Source: Hygrocybe punicea (lineage: Eukaryota; Basidiomycota; Agaricomycetes; Agaricales; Hygrophoraceae). Taken from it: a DNA stretch of 64,000 nt. The stretch spans positions 1,674,001 through 1,738,000 of the forward strand of contig OY744469.1 of the NCBI GenBank assembly GCA_963556145.1, written 5' to 3'. Numbering within the stretch: the first letter of the stretch is position 1; the number at the start of each line of letters is the position of its first letter. This document shows positions 1-12,304 of this stretch, piece after piece. Below the pieces are notes generated by a model. That model had not been told where the DNA came from and did not search any database. It worked only from the letters and a program-made list of their open reading frames with translations. The translations under genes and the position numbers were made by a program.

Positions 1-756
1 GCCATTGTTTAATGCAGCAGATAGTCTCGAGTACAGCAAGCATGCGCACACACGTTACCTACACGGAAAGCCTTTGCAACGGCTGAAGATCCACTGCACC
101 TTGCTCGGCATGTCATCATACATCTCTGATGTTTTTATCCTTTAACACTATAAAAACTGGGACAAAGTTGGGCGACGTTCAGTAGGTTTTTGTACTGCGA
201 TACCTCCCTTGCTCATCTGTTGCATGTCATTCAGAGACCTGTGCCATTGCGCATTCGTGTTCTTCAATCGTTGCCCAACATGGTCAACCTGGAAGACACC
301 ACACAGCCATAGACGATCTGGAATTATTCTTATGGTTTCCTCTTCTACAGCGTTCCGGAAATAACACACATCCACAGCATAATTTCCGGGCAAGGATCAT
401 ATCGTATGCTGAGTACATCAAGAATGATTCAGCCATCTTCTATGGCTTGGGTTGTGTTATTTACATCAGCATAACTTGACCTGTTGACCGCTTTGTATTG
501 CCCGAAGGTCACCTTCGTTTACACAGCCCAATGCTTTGAAGAGACACGCACATGATCGCAAGATTTTTAGCTTCGGCTTGGACCCAGCAAATGTTGAAAA
601 CCCAAACACTCATCATTTCTTGCATTTCAATCGCAAGATTCAACTGAAGGGTAATACAACGGCACCCAAGCATGAACTACACACATATATACCTGTTCGT
701 GAAGTTCTCTATCCATCCGTTGCCATACGGACTATCCAAGAAATAATTCTATATCT
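1..756. other. No gene recognised; one weak ORF on the minus strand
   Basis: I cannot identify a gene here. An 81-codon minus-strand ORF at 148-393 starts with Met-Pro-Gly-Asn and is the longest open stretch, but it matches no family I know and has no clear splice partners. It could be the 3' end of a gene that enters from the left edge, or chance. The stretch 394-756 lies downstream of the Snt2-like gene that ends at 757 and shows nothing I can name. Confidence 0.3.
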
Positions 757-3700
757 CTACGTTGTTGTCCGACTTCCGGCAGGACTCGCCGTAACAGTTT
801 CTCGTGACTGGAAGTGGCATTTGTGACAGAGCCATGCGTTTGGAATATCTTGTGGCATGAACGACCCCAGGGATTGTGGGAGACGATAGAACAATGGAGA
901 ATATACGGTGTGACATTGGTAGCATCGTGGTTCCTGGCTCCTGATGTTGTCAGGATTGTGCGGTAATGAGGTATCCCCGCGTGTATTTAGTACTTGATCT
1001 AGGCGTCGAGCTTTCCTCAGGAGGCCATGAGCCTGATTCACAGGTGCTTGTTTGTAGACTTGGCAATATACTTGTAAGGCGGTCTGTGGGGGTTGAAATG
1101 TGAACTTATTTTATTCGGTAACGGCAAAATAGGATGAGAGCCTACCTCCCCCACTTCATTTATTTCGCAGATGCCATAGATACGGCGCCTGATATCATGC
1201 TGGCGACAACACACAACAGGACTCATACAGCCTGTCTCCCCTTTGAAAGTGGTGACAGGGGTCGTGTCTCGCCGACTACTCTTTACCTAAATGTGCGCAA
1301 AATTAGTCACATCATCGTTGGTTGCTGCTGTGAGCGAGCACACACGGGCTGTATCTCGAATCCGAATTTGTAACCGTTGTTCCATGCACATGATGCATGA
1401 TATTCCCTGACGCAATCACTGCATCGAATGACTGCCCCTTCCCCTTCCCCACATAATACGCAAGGCTTGAGATGTGGGCATCAGTAAGGGATATGTCAAG
1501 GAAAAAACCAAATCCGTACAGTTGACCAACGATGATGCGGAATTGTGCTGATACCCTCAACAAGACGGAGACGGGATGAATCGGTGAAAGTAAGCTCGGA
1601 GATGAACACCGAGCATAGGACATGTGCCCAGCCTTGGCCTTCTGTTGGTTTACGAGCGTGCAGAAATGAGTTGTGTTGATTGGTGAACGGTTGTTTCTTT
1701 GCCTCTTTCGGAAGTCGAGGGCAGAGAAGACAGTCAGAATTCTACATACGCAAGCGTTTGAGAACATGAGGCATATGATGCAAAGCACACTACCATTGAA
1801 GCTTCGAGTGTTTCTTGGTTCTCACACAATTCGCACTTCCATGACTCAAGAGATGCGGAGTCCAAAACAACACCACAAGAACCTGCAGTTCGCAGTCAAC
1901 CCATGCACCTGTGCATCTGTAGGATTAAATTCACCAGCATGAACACGGAAGTGGCACTTCCGACATTGGATGACCTTGCTCAGCCGACCATCAAAATGGC
2001 AAGCTAGACAGCGAATCTGGGCAGCAAAGGTGTGACTGTGGGGAGGGGGGGTGGACTGTGTAGACACTGATGTCTGGAATATCCGTGAGAAAGCAATTAC
2101 AGCAGACGTTGCAACGACATACCCTTGCACGTTTTAAGCTAGGACTTATCAACGGTGAACCTTCTCTTTTGTCCGTCAGCTTTGCCTTGCCAGATGGCAG
2201 CGACTCCTCGCGCAATGGACGAACGTTCAGATCGGCATATTTTCTCCAATTGATACCGCAAGTATCACATAAAATGTCTGTTGTCAGACCCCGAGGAGCT
2301 TTCCACCATGTTTTGGAATCCCGAGTTCGACAGGCCCCGCATACGCTATCGGCTTCGGATGATTGCTCGGCGATGGATTCCTCATCATCAGCAGGCCCAA
2401 CGTATTGGCCGTTTGCCGCTTCTGATATCGTATCCCAACGATGCCATGCGGGTACAGCAGGGGCTCCCAAATGCCGGATATAGACATTTTCTTCACCGAG
2501 CTTTGAGCTAGACGGTCCCAATGAGGACCACGATAAATGACAGAAAAAAGAAAAAAGACAACTTTTTCCAATGGCCGTAAAACCGTACGACCTCGGGCAT
2601 TGAACGCGTGACGATCTTATCCACAACAGCGCGGAGTTCCCCCTTCTTTTTTTCAGCATTGATGGTGGATTCAAAAAGGACAATCTCCTCCTGGGTCCAA
2701 GGCCTATCGGAATATCTTGTTTCTTGTTTCTTCCACTAGTGTAAAGTAATTGGTCAGCAAAGGATTGAGACTAATCCGACTGAACACACAACCTTTTCTA
2801 AACGTGTCGGCAATGTCATGTTTACCGTTGACAAGGACCATCCGTTCATGGTGGCATCGGAAAATCGACGCATGACTTCTGTGAGCCAGTCAACACTAGA
2901 TTTGGTATTTTGGCTCCCCGGGAAATCATCTTTATACGTCTCCACTTCACCCTAGATTAGAACGGCACTGTTGGAATTCCAGAGATTAACGCTCACTCTC
3001 AGCCACTGAATTCAAGTACACGTCAACAATGACATAAGCAATGCCATGGTAAATACCCACGTTGATCTGTTGTCATGCAGTTTACAGAACTGAGAACTTC
3101 AACAGTTGCTTCACCGCCTCTCTCGTCCGCGCCTTGAGAAAATATGTCAGTGCCCAATTACCCAGATTTGAAGAAAGTGATACTTTGGGAAGCTATATCG
3201 AACCATGGTGCGAATGGTACATTTGCTTGATATTTGGCGCCTATTCGAATAGCAGATCGAGGGAAAATATGATCGTCTGGGTCTATTGACGACGGAGGTC
3301 AGCATAGCCCTCGGATGATTGAAGAAAATGTAGTTACCAAGTGTATCTTCTGCAATAGTATATTGTCTAACCAACCGAATGTCAAAGGACGGCCATCCGC
3401 ATTTAAATAAAGGAACTCGCTCACCCGAAGTAACGGAATGGCCAACCATTCCAATATTTAATCGGAAAGTTTTCCTCTTTTTCGGCTAAACTTCGATCTT
3501 TACGTGGTCTTCCTCTTCCTCTTGGCGCCGGTGCATTGGATTTTGGTTTGACCATGAGTGGGGTGGCGTGACGAACTTCATGACTGTCGACTTCTTCCTC
3601 GTGTCTTCGTGAACATGGGGCGCAAGTCCAGCCGTAGCCTCGTGATGGTTTGGCAAGGAGGGGAGGTTGAACACAACCCATGTGAAAAAATTTCTTGCAT

Positions 3701-4467
3701 CTGTCGCATTGTACTGTTTCAAGGCTTATGGGGAAAAGTTAATGCTGTAGACTGCCAAAGTACCCGAAAATTATATCGCAACATACCTTGGACACCACTC
3801 ATTGCAAGTATCGCAAAGACGAATAGCATCCGTAAGGTCAGGAATAACTTCTTTCTCTGCCACGACGTATTCGTATCGTGATGTAAGACTTTCTCGAATA
3901 TGGTCTGGGACTGGGTATTGCATAGGGCGTTTGGCGCAAATAAATGATGGGAAAAAAATAAGCTACGTACGGTTGCGAACATCGGTTGCTTGAATTACTT
4001 CAAATTCTCTTTTGAAGTATGGATCAAAAAGTCGATTGAAATAAAAACGATCTGGCCGTTTTTTCCAGCCAGCCAAGTCAGTAATCTTATCTCGATGAAT
4101 GACGTGGCATTTAGCGCGCAGCTGGTTGATGTCGCACACTTCGGAAAATATAGCCGCCAGCAGGAGGCGGGAATCAGCGACAGGTCTATCGCTAACGTCG
4201 TGGGGACGATAGTACCAGGCCAGACGAACACGGGTTTGGTGATACAAATTTGCGTTAGCCTCGTGTGTAGTCCCTTCAGGTCCTAGAAATTCCATGATGC
4301 GTCCCACACAATAAGGAGTTCCATCTCGTGCTGCCCAGCTAGGGGAGCAATAGACATGGTCTGGTAAAAATGAACAGGCTGTCACGGACGGCTCGATTGC
4401 GATGTGAATAATATTTACCATTTACGTTTACCCGCTCCCCGTTCTTGAGGAACACAGGAAATGCCAT
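757..4467 (-). CDS. snt2: Snt2-like chromatin reader: BAH, PHD, SANT, GATA-type finger, extended PHD (multi-exon)
   Basis: Predicted nuclear histone-mark reader; in yeasts Snt2 works with a histone demethylase/E3 or deacetylase module (family knowledge). Exons I could join by splice sites and frame are 4419-4467, 3971-4360, 3787-3910, 3425-3724, 3338-3366 and 3162-3282; later exons are placed by domain. In order they encode a BAH domain (begins DHVYCSPSW), a zinc pair CDTC, a PHD finger (QCDRCKKFFHMGC), an AT-hook RGRGRPRK, more BAH-like sequence (QYTIAEDTLDPDD), a SANT domain (RPWTQEEIVLFE, near 2600-2740), a GATA-like finger CGAC-x20-CDTC (near 2200-2330), an extended PHD module (near 1320-2040: CLACHFDG, CELCENQE, CLLCPR, CVLCGEGEG) and a terminal CYQC..CHKC zinc pair before the stop at 757. 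The start is the Met 16 codons before the first intron; a further upstream exon is possible. One junction after 3162 is unresolved. Divergent from the histidine kinase gene. Confidence 0.85.
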
Positions 4468-5304
4468 CGGATGGATGGGTTGCGTTGAGATTGAAATACG
4501 AAAACTAGGCAAAAATAAAATTGGAACCTCAAACAGACCAGAAATCTGAGTGAAGACACGATTGTGAGGATATATGTCCTCGCGCTGGAGTGACAGATGA
4601 GAGAAGGAGACGGTTTGATTTGGTTCCTCAAAGAAGGAAAATAAGGCAAGAGCGTTGCTGCAGCATTTAAAACTCCGAAAACTGCAGAATCCCTTCATTG
4701 TGGAGTACAACCCTTGGAAAATACACAGGGTCCCATTACAGCAAATCCACGCAACTTAGCTCTACCACAACCACTGCTTTCTGCTCGGAATCTAGTCCAC
4801 ACAGGTTGGAGGTGGACACGGCCGGCAATCGCCATTCCATAAGGGTCTGAGGCTCAATATTTAACCCCCGACGTCCAAGTCTTCCCTTCCTTTATATGGC
4901 TGTTTCAGACTGTACACTAACGAGTTGTCTCCTGTGTTTTGGAGGACTTTGCAAAGTAATCCATAGGGTCTTCGAAACCAAAGATTAGCTTTGTTGCTCG
5001 GAGATCTCCACAGAAATATTAATGATCTCCGAACGAGATTGGCGTCTGGGCTTGCAACAACGTTTGGTCAATAGAGGAACAACTGTACTTCTTGCCAGTG
5101 CAAGGCTCTAGTATAACATTTCACTTCGGATAGGTTTTGCATGTCCCGAAGATTAACGTTCGGCATAATACAGTTTTACAGGTATAGGAGGCGGAGCCAA
5201 AAGCCGGGGCCCGACTAAGACTTGCTGACTTATTTACTACTCACTCACTGGCACAGTTCATGTGGCATCGGACTCTCTCATATCGATGGACCGGGGATTT
5301 TACG
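4468..5304. promoter_or_regulatory. Divergent intergenic region between the Snt2-like gene and the histidine kinase
   Basis: About 0.84 kb separates the two predicted start codons, so both promoters and 5' UTRs should lie here. I see no convincing TATA box or repeated operator-like motif. A minus-strand frame stays open upstream of the Snt2 start to about 4710, so the true Snt2 start could be further upstream. Confidence 0.4.
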
Positions 5305-8300
5305 ATGCCCCCACAGAGGAAAGACAACGAAAAGATCGGCGACCTGAATGACTTGAATATTCTGTCGGCGCCTACGCCTTCAACCCGGACCGCTGTCGAA
5401 GACGTTCTTCCTGCGCCAGTCATTCAGACTGACGCACTTGACTCAGGTCGTCAAGCACAGAGGAAATCCGCTCGGCTCAATGGCTTGTGGGCCAATCTCA
5501 AGAAGCGTACGGGCACTGCCACAGGGCCTTCCACCTCCTCTTTACTTGAGGACAGGGGTGCTCAAAGCAACTTCAGCCACAGCAAAACACTCGATCCTAG
5601 TGACGACAACGAGAAGGTGGATAAAATTGTCGTCGATCGAGTATGGTCGGACGGAATCAACAGCTCAATCTCTCCATCAGAGCATGGCCTGAGCCCCGAC
5701 AAATCTGGTGGCAGCCACCGGAATACAACAAGCCTGGATCAAGAGAGTCTATCCGCCCATGAAGGATTCTGGTCATCATTTACGTTCCTGCCTCCGAAAT
5801 TATGGCCTGCAATCATGGTTTTCTTCTGCCCTCGATTCTCGGATAACAAGTCAGAGCAACATTATAGGCAAGAAAGTTGGTCTGTTCAAAAGGCGCGTAC
5901 AGTCACTTTGTTCGCATCTATCATGCTGACGCTCCGCCAGCCCCTCGCCTTATGGACGTCGCTCTTCTTGATAATCAACTGGGTTCTCGCCTTTGTGTTT
6001 GTTCCAAAACCACTTGTGCTGCCAGATAAAATATTTTTGGGTGGGGTGAGTAATATTATCAATCTCCTGAACGTGGCCATATCTGCATGAACAGATTGGC
6101 CCTGTACTATCCATTCCTATATTTTTCTTGATCATGTTCGACTATCCGAGACGCCGACCAAACTTCTATCAAGTCATACTTCTGTTGTCGACGTGGTGTT
6201 GGTAAGGTATTAGTCCGATACAAGCAGAACCAGTAATTAATTTTCATCCAGGTCCCTATATCCCCTTTCATTTGTGTTAGTATGGTTTCTAAAGAGAACC
6301 ATTACCGACCCAGTCAACTTATGAACCCACCTTCCAGATATCTCTGCGGTTTCTACAACAAATCGGCTGCCTATATTTCATGCGGAAACCGGGACTTCTT
6401 AGGTCTATTCTAGTTAAAGATTTTCAATCAAAATCTCTTGCCGATCACTCTGACACAAAATCAACAGTTACGCGTCATCTTTACAGACGATCGCATTATT
6501 TGGATTGAAGTTAGCCCGATTCCCTGCAATGATAGGTGCACTCACGTTCTTTTTCTCGTAGGTTCATCTCACCTATATAGGAAAAGACATGGAATGATTA
6601 TTTGATGCAGTTCATGTGCACTCATAGTGCCACTGCGAGTTGTTTGGTCACGACGTAGGAACCTTTTCACCCATTTTTGCAGTGTTGTAATGACACTGAT
6701 ATATCTCAGATATGGTCGACTTCGCCGTGTACCATACATTCCTTCTCTATATGCACTACAAGAAGGAAGCTGTATGCTGACCCAACTCTTATCCTTGGTG
6801 ATACTGATTTTAGATTTCAGACCCAGCGTCGACTTTTCATCCTTCGCGACCAGTTGAAAATTCAATACCGAGCTACTCAGAAGGCGCAGATTAACGAACG
6901 TCAGGCTGCTGACTCAAAAAGGCGATTGACTTCGTGAGTCGGCTTAGCCCCCATTATATCCAGAAACCAAATCTTCTTTGCAGATATGTATTCCATGATA
7001 AGTTGACCGCATCATCTTGACACGGCTCGATTAATCTAATTCTTCTTGTTTCAATACAAGTCCGCGTTCCGCTGAATACTGCGCGTGCGTTCAGTCTTAT
7101 GTATAAACGATCGCGACCACACTCATTTCCTTGACAGTCCTGGCTGTACAAAACATGGAGGCATCGGGCACTGTTGCTAAAACGCAGGAAATAGAGTTCA
7201 ATGCTCTTGCGGGTAGCCTCAGCATGATGTCGAAAGGCGAGTGTTTGGTATTCTTTCAATTCTTAGTCCCTACTGATGGCCTTGCAGTACTCAATGACGT
7301 CCTTGATTTGTGAGCGTTGAGTGGTAGATGCGCGCTTTGTGTTCTCATCATTTGACTAGCAATCGGATGGATAGCGGACGTTTTGAATCTGTATCTAGGG
7401 TATTATGGTCTCCCTGCATTCCCCATTTTAGGCATTATTCACTGACTTCCTTTATCAATGGAGCCATATACATTTCACCAAACAATACGCTCGTTGTTCA
7501 TCCCTTTGCGTTTGGCTACTGATGCTCGCAATTTGGAGTTCGTTACGAATCTCGATGTGAACATTGACCGGGTTTGTCAACGTTCCTATCACTCGATCGT
7601 AACGTTTACCCATTAACACACGAACTTAGATCGCGAGATGCGCCGCTTATGAAGCTAAAGGCGAGAGCGCTGCAGCCATTAGGAACTTATTGAAGGAAAA
7701 TCCTGAATGTGACGGTGTTGTTGTTGGCGACGAGACGCGCCTTAGACAGATTATCACGAATCTTGCTAGGTCTGTTTCCGAGATCGTCCTGTTCTCACTG
7801 TGTTCTGACGTTGTTTAAATGACAGCAATGCGTGCAAGTTTACTCCGGCTGGCGGCAAATTGACCATATCCACGCGGTTGATTTGCCCCTCCCTTCGTCC
7901 TGAGTACCAATCATCAGCGATAAGTGACGAGGGATCAGATTCTTCTGATCCCCCTACCACAGATGGGCCCCGTGTGGATCCGCTATCTGCCACTGACCTC
8001 AGCCAGCATAATCTTAACCATGCAAAGTCTCCTTCAGTCCATGATTGGATCGTAGTCCGCATCGAGGTAATGGACACTGGCTACGGAATCAGGTCCAAGG
8101 ATATGGCCGAGAGTAAATTATTTTGTACGAACGTCTTGTATGCTTATCCTACGTTTGTGGCTGAGTTTATTCAACTTCTCTAGCTGCCTTCAATCAAACA
8201 GAACAAGGACGACAACAAGGTATGTTATTGATGCATCATACTCAAAATTTCATTATTCAAAGGCAGTCGTCCAGGTGGTAAAGGTACCGGACTCGGTTTA

Positions 8301-9567
8301 GCGCTGGTACGGCAAATAGTGAAATTGAGTGGTGGTCGATTGGGAGTTCGTTCTGAGGTTGGAAAGGGCTCAACCTTTTGGGTAGAGCTACGTGAGTTAC
8401 ACCTTAAAGAAACAAGACTTTTTTTGACGTTCCCGTAGCTTTAGGCGTAGGTGCGAGGGCTCTGGCGCCACAACCAGCCCCTGGACAAGAAACTGAAGGA
8501 CTTGTTTCTCCTGGTCTTCCAACACCGACATCTGACTCCACCAGCCAAAGTGGTACAAAGGCTCTAAATGCAGTATTGTTCGGAACGTCTCAAGCAAGCT
8601 CAGTATCATCGACCCGAACGACTTCTGCACTACACAGCCTCATGGAGCAAGGTATGACATCTGAATATGTCGTCTATTGCGTATTAATCTATGATACAGG
8701 CGGTCGGGTTGAATTGTTCCTTCATAACCATGATTCGCTGGTTCCGACCCAGCTAATTAGAGATCCTTCTACCGAAACATGCCACGCACCGTCCTCTGAT
8801 TCAAGAGAGCCTCTCCAGAATTCGGCACCAACGCTACCACTTGGCGACCAGGAGTCGACATCCACTACTCCCAAACGTCGGTCATTGGATCGTCCAACCT
8901 TTGTGCCACTACCTAAACGCTCAACTTTTGCATTGGATACTCATGAGAACCCTTTACCCAGTCCATCCGTAATTTCGGTACCCGGTTTACCCGTTCTTGT
9001 TGTGGACGACGACTCGTTGACACGTACACTTATGAAGCGTATGCTAACGCGGATGGGATGTCGCGTATCGACCGCCGAAAATGGGGAGCTGGCCCTCGGA
9101 CTGATTTTGGGCGCAACCGAGACGACTCCTTCAAGTTATTCCTCGTGGTCCACAGGGCCAATCTTAGAGCGGCCAGTGTCTACCGACTCGGAATACCGAT
9201 ATGCGGTCGTGTTCCTCGACAACCAGATGCCCGTTATGTCTGGCCTAAAGGCTGTCGAAAGGTTGCGAGATCTGGGAAGACACGACTTTGTGGTCGGTAT
9301 AACGGGTAAGTTGAACTTTCATAAATGTCATCGGGTATTTCAATTGATATCTGGCCATCTCAACAGGGAATGCACTCCTCACCGATCAAAAGGAGTATCT
9401 GGAAGCTGGTGCTGACCAGTATGTGCCATTACCATTACCTTGAAAACTTGTCTAACCTCCGGCAATATGGCAGTGTTCTAACCAAACCAGTACTGGAAAG
9501 GCATCTCAAAAGTATGCTGACGCTTGCTGAAGAGCGATGGCGGCAAACCTCCGTTACTGCAGACTAA
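5305..9567 (+). CDS. Membrane-anchored hybrid histidine kinase (HisKA, HATPase, receiver), multi-exon
   Basis: Two-component hybrid kinase: it autophosphorylates a histidine and passes phosphate to its own C-terminal receiver, normally feeding an Ypd1-type relay. After a polar N-terminus come several hydrophobic segments (from [17 protein letters not shown] through [15 protein letters not shown] and beyond). A linker ([17 protein letters not shown]) follows, then the H-box SYVFHEVRVPLNT (His codon 6994-6996), N-box [15 protein letters not shown]1 DTGYGI and G2 [12 protein letters not shown] (about 8275), a Ser/Thr-rich linker, and a receiver with VLVVDDD, phospho-acceptor [11 protein letters not shown] and LTKPV. 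I prefer the Met at 5305 (A at -3) over 5260. About fifteen short introns are needed. Two are not GT..AG: 6998-7057 is AT..AC and 7237-7287 is GC..AG. The gene ends about 140 bp before the next gene on the same strand. The stimulus is unknown. Confidence 0.9.
6998..7057 (+). other. AT-AC intron inside the histidine-kinase H-box
   Basis: The segment begins ATAAGTTGAC and ends TCAATAC. Removing it joins CAT-G to AA-GTC and gives the H-box FHEVRVPLNT. It follows a 14-nt exon (6984-6997) that carries the phospho-histidine codon. The GT..AG alternative I tried (donor 6988, acceptor after 7060) puts TGA in frame within four codons. The 5' end looks like a U1-type site with A for G at position 1, not the U12 ATATCC consensus, so a U2-type AT-AC intron is inferred. 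Confidence 0.75.
7237..7287 (+). other. GC-AG intron in the histidine kinase
   Basis: Donor AAAG|GCGAGT and acceptor TTGCAG|TACTC are the only pair I found that keeps the frame (SMMSK joined to VLNDVLDF). The downstream GT at 7248 gives the wrong phase. Confidence 0.7.
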
Positions 9568-9710
9568 AAGATATTGCTTTCTGATCAATGTATCCATTAG
9601 ACATCACATTATTATACACGGATTAGTTTGTATATTTGCTTCATGGTATCTGTAGGATTTCCCAATGATTTATGACTTATGTTGTAACCATAAGCAGCAC
9701 TCCAAGCACA

Positions 9711-11976
9711 ATGACATCGGCTTTAGCCGATTTGACTGGAGGCACTTCCGAACCATTTCACAACTCTGACTGTACCACGTTCACGGCGACAATGCCTGTA
9801 TACACCCCGGACGATGCCACACCTAACTCGCGTCCTGAAGCTCGGTCAACAGAATCGCCCCCGCCTTCGCCACAAATTACAGACGCGACCGTAGATTCTG
9901 GTGTGTTCTTATCATACGGGATTTGTGTACTGCCGTTCTCATACTCCTTAGAACTTAAATTATCTAGAAAGCGAGAAAGGGAAGTCTCAGTTGAACCTGC
10001 CACACCGAAGACAGACCCTCTGGTGTGTCAAATCTTCTGCGCTCATGACATGTACTTATCATCGATGTAGGATATCGATTCAGGGCGGCAGGAGACCAAG
10101 GAACGGCGGACCCCAGCAAAGAAAAACAGGCTGCATCTGGATACGACTGAGGAAGAGGAGGATGTTGTTTCAAGATCAAGGACACCTTCTCACTCGCCCC
10201 CCCTCAGCACATCACCACCTCACGAAGTGAAGGTTCGGCAGATAAGTCAAGGGGTGGAAGACCTCACTTGGCAGAATGGTTTGAAGGCGGTGCTGGACGA
10301 AGATGATGCCGCGAAAGATCCAGCTGATTCCGACTCGGACATTGTGCTGGCCAGCGTCGCACCGTTGCCCCTTGTCATGGTCGAAGCCATCAATGACGAT
10401 GTGAACGGCCCCCCAGATAGTGCCACAGACTCTCAGGTGTCCGCGATTGTCCTGCATGAAGGCGAGCCAGACATTACTGCCACTAGCAGTAGTCCAACGG
10501 CTGGCAATAACCGTTCAGACATTGATTCGGACTCCGCGGAACGGGACAAGGGTCTGAAGCGGAAATTCAGCTCTCCTGCACCAACTCGAGATATCCCGAA
10601 CAGCGTCGGTTTGGAACAGCTGAAGCGCCCGCGAGATGACTCTGACAAGGATGATAACCCCCGGGAAACGAAGAGACCTTCTCCCCCACCTGAGCCGGAA
10701 TCCGCCTCAGTCAAGGTTCCCCCACCGGTCTCTAAAATGGTATGGCTTTTGTCGCTATTTAATACTTCTACTGACGGTTAATACTTTTAGACCGGTTTCA
10801 TGGCTTATGCGTCATCGAGTTCTCCCTTTGCCTCAGTCAAAGGCCAAAACATATTCTCCGCAATCCACAAGACGTCGACATCCTTGCCATCTCTGTCATT
10901 GCATTCCCCGTCATTGCCATCTCCGTCCTTCACTCTTCCTTCTGGAACTGGGGAGTCGTCTATATCAGCGGACAAAACTCCAGAGGCCTCCAAACCGGTC
11001 GAGGCAACGCGGAAGTCGACTGGTTTTTTATCATTCTTGGGCTCTAGCTCTGCTTTGACTTCTGCTACCCGGCCAAAATCACCGCCACCTAGCCCCGGCG
11101 CTTGCTTAAAGTTTAATAGGCACAACAAATCTCCTACCAGGCGCGCGAATTCAGCTAATGTGAACGCGTTCTCATCTTATGCGACCGGAGGGGCGCATGG
11201 ATTTCATGTACCGAAACGCGCGCGTGCAGGATCTCCAAGTGGCGGATCGTCGAGAAGCTCACTGGAAAGGAGTTCAAGTGTGAATGTATTCAATTTTAAT
11301 GGGGACAGTGGTGGGGAGGATGATGAGGAAGACAGGACTGTCAGTTTTGGGGAGAAGTTAAGGGCAGGAAGAGACGACGAAGATGAAGTAGTGAGTGATG
11401 AGGAAAAGGGGAAACTTGCTTTAGCGGAGCAAGAAGGTACGTTCGAGGCGTTACCATTGTTTTACCAATATTCGCCATAATCTGATCTTCACGTTCTACA
11501 GTCGTGACGGGGGAAGAAGACGAGGAAACTATATATCAAGTTCGGGGAAAACTATTTGCTCTCAGCTCACAGAACCAATGGAAGGAGCGGGGAACTGGGA
11601 CGCTAAAACTGAATGTGAGAAGATTCGACGGTAGCGGAGCTCGTTTAGGTTTGTTCTCTTTCGCCTCACGGAGGTGTAAATCACATCGCTCGAGTGCTAA
11701 CGATAACTGACAGTGATGCGGAAGGAGGCAGTTTATACACTGCTGCTGAATGTTACTCTGTTTACCGGCATGCGTTGCTTTCTCGCCCAGGATCCACGGT
11801 ATCTGAGATTCAGTGTCATCGAGAGCGGAACCACCGTGCATTATAACTTGAGGGTTTGTGACCCCGTCAACGATTTGAAAGTCTTGCCAGCTAATACAAA
11901 TGTTTGCCAGGTTGCAAGCGCGAAAATAGCCCAGGAGTTACTTGAGGAAATCAACTCAAATATCCCCTCCGTATAA
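9711..11976 (+). CDS. yrb2: Ran-binding (RanBD1) protein of the Yrb2/Hba1/RanBP3 type
   Basis: Predicted nuclear Ran-binding cofactor for Crm1-dependent export (family knowledge). The long N-terminal half is polar, with acidic and Ser/Pro-rich tracts and basic clusters such as LSRKREREV and KKNRL that could be nuclear localisation signals. The middle holds FG-like patches (SSPFASVKGQNIFSA). The C-terminal ~130 residues are a Ran-binding domain: TGEEDEETIYQVRGKLF, WKERGTGTLKLNV, LLLNVTLF, FSVIESG. About six exons, with introns near 9900, 10024, 10739, 11439, 11648. The Met at 9711 (A at -3) is favoured over 9672; the C-terminus at 11976 is clear. The arrangement (Ran domain at the end, no Nup50 motif seen) fits Yrb2/RanBP3 better than Yrb1. 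Confidence 0.85.
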
Positions 11977-12304
11977 TCTGGGACATTATTCCTGTCAATG
12001 TAAAACTAACACTTTCTGTCGTTGGCTTATCTTACTGTCACGGTGATGTTACATACGTAGTTGCTCGTTCACGGTGAATGAGTGAAGCGAGTGAAAGCGA
12101 TCTGTAAAACATCGGCAACTTCCGTGCAAATTCACACGATTTCATTGTTATACCAAAAATTTCCAAGCCAAAAATTTCTAAGTTCAATATCTTCAAGTTA
12201 CCGTCTTGCAAGTCCTTGCGGGATTTTACAAGCTCCCACCGGGCCCCACCAGTGATCATAGGCTTGCTTTTATGGTCGTGAATTCCCAACATTGATATCT
12301 CGTT
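11977..12304. other. Intergenic between yrb2 and alg5
   Basis: This 328-bp stretch holds the yrb2 3' end and the alg5 promoter. No RNA gene or named motif was seen. Confidence 0.4.
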
